From assembly GCA_036555425.1 (NCBI GenBank), contig DATBLL010000080.1, positions 1-64,000 on the forward strand: a stretch of DNA of 64,000 nt, written 5' to 3'. The stretch comes from SBBV01 sp036555425 (lineage in GTDB: Bacteria > Pseudomonadota > Alphaproteobacteria > Bin65). The notes beneath the pieces were generated by a model. It had not been told where the DNA came from and did not search any database. It was given only the letters and a program-made list of their open reading frames with translations. Positions 48,764 through 55,757 of this stretch are shown here, piece after piece. Each line of letters opens with the position of its first letter. Position 1 is the stretch's first letter. The translations under genes were made by a program, and so were the position numbers.

Positions 48764-49192
48764 ATGCAGCGAGCATTCCTTGCATTTGCGCTTGCGATTC
48801 TTGTTGCGCCGGCCGCCGCTCCGGCGCAGCAGGAAAAGACCGCCGTCATGTACAAGGCCGCCGGCTGCGGCTGCTGCGACGGCCACGCCGAGCACCTGCG
48901 CGCCAACGGCTACAAGGTGCGCGTGATCGAGCTCGCCGATCTCGAGCCGATCAAGAAAAAGCACAGCGTGCCCGAAGCGCAGGCGGGCTGCCACACGATC
49001 GAGGTCGGCGGTTACGTCGTCGAGGGCCACGTGCCGGCCAAGATCATCAACAAGCTGCTTGCGGAGAAGCCCAAGATCAAAGGCATATCGCTACCCGGCA
49101 TGCCCGAAGGCTCCCCCGGCATGAGCGGTGCCAAGACCGAGCCGTTCAAGGTGTACGAGCTCGGATCGCAGAAGGTGTTCGCGGTGGATTGA
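48764..49192 (+). CDS. DUF411 periplasmic copper-linked protein
   Basis: A 142-residue exported protein. The signal peptide covers about residues 1-21 (cleavage after PAQQ area), then a DUF411 domain with the metal-binding-like KAAGCGCCDGHAEHL near residue 30 and CHTIEVGGYVVEGHVPA near 76. DUF411 proteins are often found next to copper resistance genes and are proposed copper chaperones. A third Cys and several His are in the domain. It lies 157 bases after the DoxX gene, separated by a palindromic repeat, so it is probably a separate transcript but in the same copper-handling context. Confidence 0.82.
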   Translation: MQRAFLAFALAILVAPAAAPAQQEKTAVMYKAAGCGCCDGHAEHLRANGYKVRVIELADLEPIKKKHSVPEAQAGCHTIEVGGYVVEGHVPAKIINKLLAEKPKIKGISLPGMPEGSPGMSGAKTEPFKVYELGSQKVFAVD

Positions 49193-49194
49193 CG

Positions 49195-49214
49195 CCCTCG
49201 CCCTGGGGCGAGGG
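49195..49214. terminator. Hairpin between DUF411 and ilvE
   Basis: CCCTCGCCC (49195-49203) and GGGCGAGGG (49206-49214) form a 9-bp stem, immediately after the DUF411 stop and before the ilvE stop on the other strand. It may be a bidirectional terminator; no strong T-tract is present. Confidence 0.5.
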
Positions 49215-49218
49215 GGTT

Positions 49219-50121
49219 CTACTCCGCCGCTTTCGCCGCCTTGGCGCCTTGGCCGCGGACGAGCGCGTCGTAGTCGTGCATCAGCGCGCGGGTGATCTCG
49301 CCGGGCTTGAATTTCTGGTCGCCGATCGACTGGATCGGCGTGACCTCGGCCGCGGTGCCGCAGATGAAGACTTCCTGTGTCTTCTTGAGCTCCTCGGGCT
49401 TGATCTGGCGCTCGACGACCTTGAAGCTGCGCTTTTTCGCGAGGTCGATCACGGTGCGGCGGGTGATGCCGTCGAGGAAGCAATCCGGCGTCGGCGTGTG
49501 GATGACGCCGTCCTGCACCAGGAACACGTTGGCGCCCGTCGTCTCGGCGACGAGGCCGCGCCAGTCGAGCATCATCGCGTCGGCGTAGCCGTCGCGCTCG
49601 GCGATGTGCTTGCTGATCGTGCAGATCATGTAGAGGCCGGCGGCCTTGCTTTTGGAGGGCGCCGTGGCCGGGTCGGGTCGCTTGTATTTCGCCCAGGCGA
49701 GCTTGATGCCTTCCATGCGCGCCTCGGGCGAGAAATACGACGGCCACTCCCACGTTGCGATGGCGACGTTGATGCGGTTCTTCTGCGCCGATACGCCCAT
49801 CATCTCGCTGCCGCGCCAGGCGAGCGGGCGGACATAGCCGTCGGTGAGCTTGTTGGCCTTCAAGGTCTGCCGGCAGGCCTCGTCGATCTCGGCGACCGTG
49901 TAGGGGATCTTGAAGTCGAGGATCTCGGCCGAATTGTGCAGGCGCTCGGTGTGCTCGGTCAGCTTGAAGATCGTGCCGTTATAGGCGCGCTCGCCCTCGA
50001 AGACGCAGGAGGCGTAATGGAGGGCATGGGTGAGGACGTGTAGCTTCGCCTCCCGCCACGGCACCAGTTCGCCGTTCATCCAAATCCAGCCGTCGCGGTC
50101 ATGAAAGGGCAGCATTGACAT
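49219..50121 (-). CDS. ilvE: Branched-chain amino acid aminotransferase
   Basis: A 300-residue fold-type IV PLP aminotransferase. Segments are WMNGELVPWREAKLHVLTHALHYASCVFEGERAY, GYVRPLAWRGSEMMGV, SKSKAAGLYMICTISK (with the candidate PLP Lys region), GYADAMMLDWRGLVAETTGANVF and TRRTVIDLAKK. It makes leucine, isoleucine and valine from their keto acids, with glutamate. It diverges from the MarR gene (50256), leaving about 130 bases for both promoters. Confidence 0.9.
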   Translation of the reverse strand: MSMLPFHDRDGWIWMNGELVPWREAKLHVLTHALHYASCVFEGERAYNGTIFKLTEHTERLHNSAEILDFKIPYTVAEIDEACRQTLKANKLTDGYVRPLAWRGSEMMGVSAQKNRINVAIATWEWPSYFSPEARMEGIKLAWAKYKRPDPATAPSKSKAAGLYMICTISKHIAERDGYADAMMLDWRGLVAETTGANVFLVQDGVIHTPTPDCFLDGITRRTVIDLAKKRSFKVVERQIKPEELKKTQEVFICGTAAEVTPIQSIGDQKFKPGEITRALMHDYDALVRGQGAKAAKAAE

Positions 50122-50255
50122 CCTATTTGCCTCGCGGGTTTAGTCCGGCGGCCCCACCCTGACCGGCGCCACCGGGAGCGCATGCGATAATTCCGCGCAC
50201 GAAAATTTCGCGGAAAGGGCCTTCCGCGTAACATCGTGACGCGAGGGAGTCAAGA

Positions 50256-50711
50256 ATGCCCGAGTTCCGGGCGGGCGCAAGCCCCCTATTCCTCCGCGAC
50301 GACGACCTGCGGCAGGGCCTCGACATGCTGTTTTTCGCCTGGCGCGATCTTGCCGCCGAGGCCGACCCGACGCTGGAAAAGGAGGGCCTCGGGCGGGCCC
50401 ATCACCGGGCGCTCTACTTCATCGGCCGCAACCCCAGCCTCGCGGTGGGCGAGCTTATGGCCATCCTCGGGATCACCAAGCAGAGTCTGGGCCGCATCCT
50501 CAAGGACCTCGCGGCGAAGGGCCTGGTGAGCCAATCGGTCGGCAGCGCCGACCGGCGCGAGCGCCGCCTCGCCCTCACCACGAGCGGCCAGGCGCTCGAG
50601 CAGGCGCTGACGGCGCCGCAGCGCGCGCTCATGGCCAACGCCTATCGCGCCGCGGGCGCCGAAGCGGTGGCGGGTTTCCGCACGGTGCTGACCGGCTTGC
50701 GGAAGCGATAG
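50256..50711 (+). CDS. MarR-family transcriptional regulator
   Basis: A 151-residue winged-helix regulator: RAHHRALYFIGRNPSLAVG (helix), ELMAILGITKQSLGRILKDLAAKGLVSQSV (HTH with recognition helix) and SADRRERRLALTTSGQALEQAL (wing and helix). These are the classic MarR elements, about residues 45-120. It probably responds to a small molecule and may control itself or the divergent ilvE gene, though neither is shown. Confidence 0.88.
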   Translation: MPEFRAGASPLFLRDDDLRQGLDMLFFAWRDLAAEADPTLEKEGLGRAHHRALYFIGRNPSLAVGELMAILGITKQSLGRILKDLAAKGLVSQSVGSADRRERRLALTTSGQALEQALTAPQRALMANAYRAAGAEAVAGFRTVLTGLRKR

Positions 50712-50732
50712 AGCAAGATTCGACTGTCTCAC

Positions 50733-50852
50733 GCGAAGGGGCGCGCCGCGCGCGACCAGCCGACGCGTCGTGGGTTGAAGAGCCGCGCTCACACTGTGCA
50801 CGTAGTCCAAGCCGCAGCCGTGGCGGCAGGGCGCGCGCAGCGCGCCCTACGA
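50733..50852. repeat. GCGCGC-core repeat (degraded copy 3)
   Basis: The right end (AGGGCGCGCGCAGCGCGCCC, 50828-50847) matches the other GCGCGC-core elements. The left end GGGGCGCGCCGCGCGC (50738-50753) has diverged. The middle contains a CGACGCGTCG palindrome. It follows the MarR gene. Confidence 0.6.
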
Positions 50853-50879
50853 TGGATTCACCGTGCGCGCGAAAAAAAA

Positions 50880-50903
50880 GGGAGCGCCATCGCTGGCGCT
50901 CCC
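50880..50903 (-). terminator. Intrinsic terminator of the downstream minus-strand gene
   Basis: A perfect 10-bp stem GGGAGCGCCA/TGGCGCTCCC (50880-50889 and 50894-50903) with a TCGC loop is followed, on the minus strand, by eight T (complement of A at 50872-50879). It is a textbook rho-independent terminator for the Tyr/Gly-rich gene at 50933-51226. Confidence 0.85.
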
Positions 50904-50932
50904 TTCCCTATCCTCTCTTTCGGTTTCAGGCG

Positions 50933-51226
50933 TTACCGGATGGTGAAGCCGAAGCCGAAGCTCGGGCCGTAGTACGGGTAATAGCCATAGCCGTACGGGT
51001 AGCCGTAGTAGCCGTAGTGCCGCGGGTAATGGTACCGCGGATAGTAGCCGTAGCCGTGGTAGCCGTAGTGATAGCGGTGCCAGACCGGCGTCACCGCGCT
51101 GGCGTCGCTGCGCTGCGCGGAGGGCTGATCGCCCGAGATGTTTGCCGCAGGGGCGGCGTTGGCGGTGCCGGCAAAGCCGAGCCCGGCCGCGATCAAAGCG
51201 GCGCTGGTGATTCGAACAATCGTCAT
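50933..51226 (-). CDS. Secreted Tyr/Gly/His-rich protein
   Basis: A 97-residue exported protein. The signal peptide is about residues 1-24 (cleavage near ANA). The C-terminal 55 residues are dominated by Tyr, Gly, His and Pro (YHYGYHGYGYYPRYHYPRHY pattern, then YGYPYGYGYYPYYG). It has no other recognisable domain. It is a paralogue in style of the gene at 51468 and has its own strong terminator. Such sequences may bind metals through His or form Tyr-rich films, but the role is unknown. Confidence 0.7.
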   Translation of the reverse strand: MTIVRITSAALIAAGLGFAGTANAAPAANISGDQPSAQRSDASAVTPVWHRYHYGYHGYGYYPRYHYPRHYGYYGYPYGYGYYPYYGPSFGFGFTIR

Positions 51227-51420
51227 CGGAACCTCCTTTGGCTGCGAAAATTAGGAGCGCCTCCGGCCGCTCCCTCTTCCGATGCGAGTCTTACGTCTCT
51301 CGGTGGGTGCAGTTCACCTGCCCGCGTCGAAACGTGACCGAACGCGCGGCTTCCTTCATGTGGCGTTCAGACTGGGGCGCGGTGCTCTCCATAATGTGAG
51401 TCGCGCCCGGGCACGAAAAA

Positions 51421-51441
51421 GGGCGCACAAAGCGTGCGCCC
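51421..51441 (-). terminator. Intrinsic terminator of the second Tyr-rich gene
   Basis: GGGCGCAC (51421-51428) and GTGCGCCC (51434-51441) form an 8-bp stem with a five-base loop; on the minus strand it is followed by TTTTT (complement of 51416-51420). It lies 26 bases after the stop of the gene at 51468. Confidence 0.8.
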
Positions 51442-51467
51442 CTTCGCGTCGAGCGGTGCCGCGGAGA

Positions 51468-51818
51468 TTACCAGCCGATGCCGAGGCGCACGCCGGGCGT
51501 GCGGATGAAGAGCCCGCCATGCGGCCGAGGGCGGTAGCCGTAGTAGCCGTGGCGATAGCCATAGGGATACGGTGCGTAATAGCGCGGCGGTGGGGGCGGC
51601 GGCGCGTAGCCATACGGCGCGTAATGGGGCTGGTAGTAGGTGCCGTAATAGCCGCTGTGATAATAGCCGTAGTGATGTACCGGCGTGGCCGCGGATTTCG
51701 CCGTATCGACGGTGTCGGCCCCGAGCGCCAGCGCGGGCGCCGCTTGGGACGCTCCGGCGGTGGCGAGCGCGCCAGCCGCGGCGATGGCGGCGGCGCCGGC
51801 AATGCGAGCGATGTTCAT
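51468..51818 (-). CDS. Second secreted Tyr/His/Pro-rich protein
   Basis: A 116-residue exported protein: signal peptide about 1-27, a short Ala/Asp/Thr linker, then a Tyr/His/Gly/Pro-rich region (HHYGYYHSGYYGTYYQPHY, PYGYAPPPPPPRYYAPY) and a Gly/Arg-rich end (GGLFIRTPGVRLGIGW). It resembles the neighbour at 50933 in plan but differs in detail. The start ATG follows GGAGAGG by 4 bases; an in-frame extension upstream is unlikely. A strong terminator follows. The function is unknown. Confidence 0.7.
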   Translation of the reverse strand: MNIARIAGAAAIAAAGALATAGASQAAPALALGADTVDTAKSAATPVHHYGYYHSGYYGTYYQPHYAPYGYAPPPPPPRYYAPYPYGYRHGYYGYRPRPHGGLFIRTPGVRLGIGW

Positions 51819-51963
51819 GTCGACCTCTCCTTTGCACCATGCATACGGAGCCTTGGCGCGCCCCGTTTGTTGGCGCGATGCATAGCCGCCCCGCGCTGAA
51901 CCCATCCTGACGCTGGCATTCATCCACCGTTCAGTTTCAAGGCGCTCCGTCTATAATCGCGCG

Positions 51964-52650
51964 ATGGAGACGGAACAGCCGCATATCCTCGTGGTCGACG
52001 ACGACCGCCGCCTGCGCGATCTGCTGCGGCGCTTTCTCGCCGAAAACGGCTTTCGCGTGACAGTGGCCGCCGATGCGCGCGAGGCGCGCGCCACCGTCGG
52101 CAGCTTCGCCTTCGATGCGATCATCCTCGACGTGATGATGCCGGGCGAATCGGGCCTGCATCTCGCCAGCGACCTCCGCAAAAAATTGGAGACGCCGATC
52201 CTGCTGCTGACCGCGATGGGCGAGAGCGAGGACCGCATCTCCGGCTTCGAGCACGGCGCCGACGACTACCTCGTCAAGCCCTTCGAGCCGCGCGAGCTCG
52301 TGCTGCGCGTGAGATCGCTGCTGCGCCGCGCCTTGCGCCCCGCGCCGGCAACCAGCGACGAGATCAAGATGGGCGCCTACCGCTTCCGCCTCGACCGGCT
52401 CGAGCTCTTCCGCGGCGAGGAGCGCATCAAGCTCACCGAGTCGGAGGCGCGCCTGCTCGGCGCGCTGGCGAAGAAGGCGGGCGCGCCGCTCTCGCGCGAG
52501 GAGCTCGCGGCCGAGACCGGCGCCGAGGGCGGCGAGCGCGCGATCGACGTGCAGGTGACGCGCCTGCGGCGGAAGCTCGAGGACGATCCGCGCGGGCCGC
52601 GCTATCTCCAGACCGCGCGCGGCAAGGGCTACCTCCTGCTGCCGGATTGA
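51964..52650 (+). CDS. OmpR-family response regulator
   Basis: A 228-residue response regulator. The receiver domain has the acidic DDDRRLRD at residues 13-16, phospho-Asp in IILDVMMPG near 55 and Lys in DDYLVKPFEP near 105. The C-terminal OmpR/PhoB winged helix spans about 135-225 (KLTESEARLL, then DVQVTRLRRKLEDDPRGPRYLQTARGKGYLL). It would be phosphorylated by the kinase encoded 5 bases downstream. It may control the nearby Tyr-rich secreted genes or other envelope genes, which is inference from position. Confidence 0.93.
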   Translation: METEQPHILVVDDDRRLRDLLRRFLAENGFRVTVAADAREARATVGSFAFDAIILDVMMPGESGLHLASDLRKKLETPILLLTAMGESEDRISGFEHGADDYLVKPFEPRELVLRVRSLLRRALRPAPATSDEIKMGAYRFRLDRLELFRGEERIKLTESEARLLGALAKKAGAPLSREELAAETGAEGGERAIDVQVTRLRRKLEDDPRGPRYLQTARGKGYLLLPD

Positions 52651-52655
52651 GCGCG

Positions 52656-53969
52656 ATGTGGTGGTTCAAGCGCTATCTTCCGAAATCGCTGCTCGGCCGG
52701 GCGCTCACCATCCTGGCGGCGCCGATCATCCTGGTCCAGGTGATCGCGATCTGGATCTTCTTCGACAATCACGTCGACGCCGTGACGCGCAACGCCGCGC
52801 GCTCGCTCGCGGGCGAGATCGGCCTGGCGCTCACGCTGATCGACACCAGCGCCGACGCCAAGCAGCGCGCCGCGGCGATCGAATTGGCCGAACGCTATCT
52901 CAGCATCAATCTCACCTGGCGCCCCGGCGCCAAGCTTGGGGCCAATATCAAGCACGTGGGCGACGACACGCGCGCCGGCACGGAGCTGATCGTGGCGATG
53001 CACCCGTTGGGCGTGCCGTTCCAGATCGACACCGAAACGCTGCCGCGCCAGATCCGCGTCGCCGTCGCCGGCAACACCGGCGTGCTCGAAGTGGTGGCCA
53101 CGCGCAGGAAGCTCGGCAGCACGACCAACGACATCTTCGTCATCTGGTCGATCGGCAGCGCGGCGGTGACGCTCGGCATCGCCATCATCTTCATGCGCAA
53201 CCTGGTGAAGCCGATCCGGCGCCTGGCCGAGGCGGCCGACGCCTTCGGCAAGGGCCGCGACGTGCCCGACTTCAAGCCCTACGGCGCCCGCGAGGTGCGC
53301 CAGGCGGCGGCCGCCTTCCTCATCATGCGCGAGCGCCTGCAGCGCCAGTTGCAGCAGCGCACCGAGATGCTGGCCGGCGTCTCGCACGACCTCCGCACGC
53401 CGCTGGCGCGCATGAAGCTCGAGATCGCGATGCTCGGCGACAAGCCCGAGGCCAGGGGCCTCGCTTCCGACGTCGGCGAGATGGAGCAGATGGTCGAGGG
53501 CTATCTTGCCTTCGCGCGCGGCGAGGGCAGCGAGCAGGCGGTGCCGGTGAACCTGCCCGAGCTCCTGGAAGACGTCGTCCAGGCGGCGCAGAGGAACGGC
53601 GGCAACGTGACGCTCAAGACCAAGGGCCCGATGCGCGTGACGCTGCGGCCCAACGGCTTCCGCCGCTGCATCACCAACCTCATCGCCAACGCCGCCCGCT
53701 TCGGCACCGCCGTCCAGCTCCAGGCGCAGCGGAAGCCGCATTTCATCGAGATCACGGTCGACGACGACGGCCCGGGCGTGCCCGAGGAGAAGCGCGAGGA
53801 CGTCTTCCGCCCGTTCTACCGCCTCGACAACGAGCGCAACGAAAGCACCGGCAGCGCCGGCCTCGGCCTCACCATCGCCCGCGACGTGGTGCGCGGGCAC
53901 GGCGGCGACATCCAACTCACCGATTCGCCGCTGGGCGGTCTGCGCGTGCTGATCCGGCTGCCGGTTTAG
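52656..53969 (+). CDS. EnvZ-like sensor histidine kinase
   Basis: A 437-residue membrane kinase. Membrane helices lie at about 15-38 and 160-180 with a periplasmic sensor segment between them (about 40-158). A HAMP domain follows, then DHp with the H-box GVSHDLRTPLARMKLEI (His near residue 244), and the ATPase with NLIANAARFG, DDGPGVP and GSAGLGLTIARDVV (N, G1 and G2 boxes). The ATG at 52656 is 5 bases after the regulator stop; a TTG three codons upstream is also in frame. It phosphorylates the OmpR-type partner. The signal is unknown. Confidence 0.92.
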   Translation: MWWFKRYLPKSLLGRALTILAAPIILVQVIAIWIFFDNHVDAVTRNAARSLAGEIGLALTLIDTSADAKQRAAAIELAERYLSINLTWRPGAKLGANIKHVGDDTRAGTELIVAMHPLGVPFQIDTETLPRQIRVAVAGNTGVLEVVATRRKLGSTTNDIFVIWSIGSAAVTLGIAIIFMRNLVKPIRRLAEAADAFGKGRDVPDFKPYGAREVRQAAAAFLIMRERLQRQLQQRTEMLAGVSHDLRTPLARMKLEIAMLGDKPEARGLASDVGEMEQMVEGYLAFARGEGSEQAVPVNLPELLEDVVQAAQRNGGNVTLKTKGPMRVTLRPNGFRRCITNLIANAARFGTAVQLQAQRKPHFIEITVDDDGPGVPEEKREDVFRPFYRLDNERNESTGSAGLGLTIARDVVRGHGGDIQLTDSPLGGLRVLIRLPV

Positions 53970-54027
53970 GTTTGTTTCTCTGTTCCCCGCCGAGCCCCGT
54001 TGATTTATACGCAGCCCGCGTTTTGCG

Positions 54028-54033
54028 TATAAT
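54028..54033 (+). promoter_or_regulatory. TATAAT -10 element close to a start codon
   Basis: A perfect TATAAT at 54028-54033 sits 9 bases upstream of the GTG at 54043. If it is a -10 box, transcription would start around 54040 and give an mRNA with little or no leader. A matching -35 box is weak (TTATAC, 17 bases upstream). Confidence 0.45.
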
Positions 54034-54042
54034 TCCCACCGT

Positions 54043-55053
54043 GTGGCAGACGCTGGCGCCGACCAAATCCAATTTGCTGGAGACGATTCACTGAACGGCA
54101 AAGTCACCATTTCGCTGCCGAAGGCGCATCCGGCGCGGGCGCGGTTCCGCGCGCGCTTTCCGATGCTCTACGAGCGCTTCCGGCTGTTCCGCTGGAAGCT
54201 GAAGGATCTTTACCTGCGCATGTCGGGCCGCGGCGTTTTCCGCCGCCTCGCCGCGGCGGCGGAGAAGCCCGCCCATATCGAGATCGAGACGATCAACAAG
54301 TGCAACAGTACTTGCGGCTTCTGCCCGGTGAACCGCAATTCCGATCCGCGCAAGACGATGCGCATGGACGAAGCGCTGTTCCGCCGCATCATCGACGAGC
54401 TCGCGGCCTGGGACTATCGCGGCACGCTCAATCTTTTCTCGAACAACGAGCCGTTCCTCGACAAGCGCATCTACGACTTCGCGGCCTACGCGCGGGCGAA
54501 GCTGCCGCAGGCGTTCGTGCAGATCATCAGCAACGGCACCGCGCTCGACACGGCCGGCGCCGAGCGCATCCTGCCCAGCCTCTCGCACATGGTGATCAAC
54601 AACTACGCCACCGAATACAAGCTGCACGCCAACGTGGCGGCGATCATCGCCCATCTCGAGACGAAGCGCCCCGAGCTCGCCGACAAGCTCGTGGTGGGCT
54701 ACCGCCTGCTCGACGAGTTCAAGACCAACCGCGCCGGCAACGCGCCCAACCGCAAGGTGCGGGCGCCGCATTTTGCGAGCCCCTGCGCCTATCCCTTCTT
54801 CCAGATGGTGATCCGGCCCGACGGCAAGCTTTCGATGTGCTGTAACGACGCGCTCGGCGAGGACACGCTCGGCGACGTCGCCACCGAGGGCGTCAAAGGC
54901 GCCTGGCTCAACGCCAATCGGCGCTCGGTGCAGCAGGCGATGCTGAAGGGCCGCCACACGATTCCGCTCTGCGCCAAATGCGACAACCTCGCCTGGTCGC
55001 GCCCGAAGCGCATCGCCAAGGCGGTGGCGAGCGGGAATTTCACGGGGGCGTAG
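54043..55053 (+). CDS. Radical SAM/SPASM-domain protein
   Basis: A 336-residue radical SAM enzyme. The SAM-cluster motif CNSTCGFC is near residue 88, after HIEIETINK; TLNLFSNNEPFLD and IISNGT are typical radical SAM strands. A SPASM-like C-terminal cluster region holds CAYPFF, MCCND and CAKCDN, enough cysteines for auxiliary iron-sulfur clusters. The substrate is unknown; relatives modify peptides or proteins. The start is a GTG with no ribosome site but a TATAAT just upstream, suggesting a leaderless mRNA. It stands alone; a repeat element follows. Confidence 0.85.
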   Translation: MADAGADQIQFAGDDSLNGKVTISLPKAHPARARFRARFPMLYERFRLFRWKLKDLYLRMSGRGVFRRLAAAAEKPAHIEIETINKCNSTCGFCPVNRNSDPRKTMRMDEALFRRIIDELAAWDYRGTLNLFSNNEPFLDKRIYDFAAYARAKLPQAFVQIISNGTALDTAGAERILPSLSHMVINNYATEYKLHANVAAIIAHLETKRPELADKLVVGYRLLDEFKTNRAGNAPNRKVRAPHFASPCAYPFFQMVIRPDGKLSMCCNDALGEDTLGDVATEGVKGAWLNANRRSVQQAMLKGRHTIPLCAKCDNLAWSRPKRIAKAVASGNFTGA

Positions 55054-55087
55054 GGCGCGCTGAACTTCGCGCAACTCCCCCGGTCGA

Positions 55088-55260
55088 TGTCGTCCCGGGT
55101 GCTGCGCAGCATGGCGCGCTCCTTGGCGCGACATGGTGCGCGTCCGCCAGAGGCGGCGCTATCCCGGGACCCAAACGTCTTAATGATGCGAGTGTGCTGG
55201 ACCAAGCGGCGTCAGCGCTTCGTTTAGGTCCCGGGTCTGCGCAGCAGACCCGGGACGACA
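55088..55260. repeat. CCCGGGACGACA-ended palindromic element
   Basis: Outer ends TGTCGTCCCGGGT (55088-55100) and ACCCGGGACGACA (55248-55260) are exact inverted copies. Inside is a perfect 13-bp hairpin GTCCCGGGTCTGC/GCAGACCCGGGAC (55228-55240 and 55244-55256) and another CCCGGGAC near 55164. A related shorter copy is at 60344-60413. Confidence 0.8.
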
Positions 55261-55277
55261 CAGCATATGAATCTGCG

Positions 55278-55757
55278 TCAAATGAACACCTGCATCGCCT
55301 CGTGGCAGGCCTCGGCGTTGACGAGGTCGACGCGCTTCAGGCGGATGCGCAAGCCCGCCTCGGTCGGCGCGAGATGGTGCGTGTAGGCTCCGGCGAAGAT
55401 GCGCTGGCGGTTGTCCTGGACTTCGGCCATGTGGAAGCGCGAGCGGACGACGAGCTCGCCCGCGCCGCCGGCGCCGTCGATCGCGACATTGCCGACCATG
55501 CGGCTGGTACGCACCGGAAGCGCCACGCCGTGTGCGCGCGGATGGCGCAAGCGCTCGATGCGCATGCGCATCAGCGCCTTGTTCTCGTGGAACAGCGAGA
55601 CGTGGTCGTCGGGGTTCGCCTGATCGGGCGAAGCCGGTACCCAGTACCAGCCATCCTCGGCGAAGAGCGCGAGCCATGCCTCGTAGTCGCCGCGGTCCAA
55701 GAGCTCCGCCTCGGCGATGAGAAGACGCTCGATCTCGGAGCGCTCCGGAGCGCTCAT
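55278..55757 (-). CDS. Aromatic-ring-hydroxylating dioxygenase beta subunit
   Basis: A 159-residue beta (small) subunit of a Rieske dioxygenase, with the SnoaL/NTF2-like fold. Features include LLIAEAELLDRGDYEAWLALFAEDGWYWVP, ADPDDHVSLFHENKALMRMRIERL, and VRSRFHMAEVQDNRQRIFAGAY. It has no cofactor and stabilises the alpha subunit hexamer. It overlaps the alpha subunit gene by 4 bases (ATGA at 55754-55757). Ferredoxin and reductase genes are not adjacent. Confidence 0.88.
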   Translation of the reverse strand: MSAPERSEIERLLIAEAELLDRGDYEAWLALFAEDGWYWVPASPDQANPDDHVSLFHENKALMRMRIERLRHPRAHGVALPVRTSRMVGNVAIDGAGGAGELVVRSRFHMAEVQDNRQRIFAGAYTHHLAPTEAGLRIRLKRVDLVNAEACHEAMQVFI

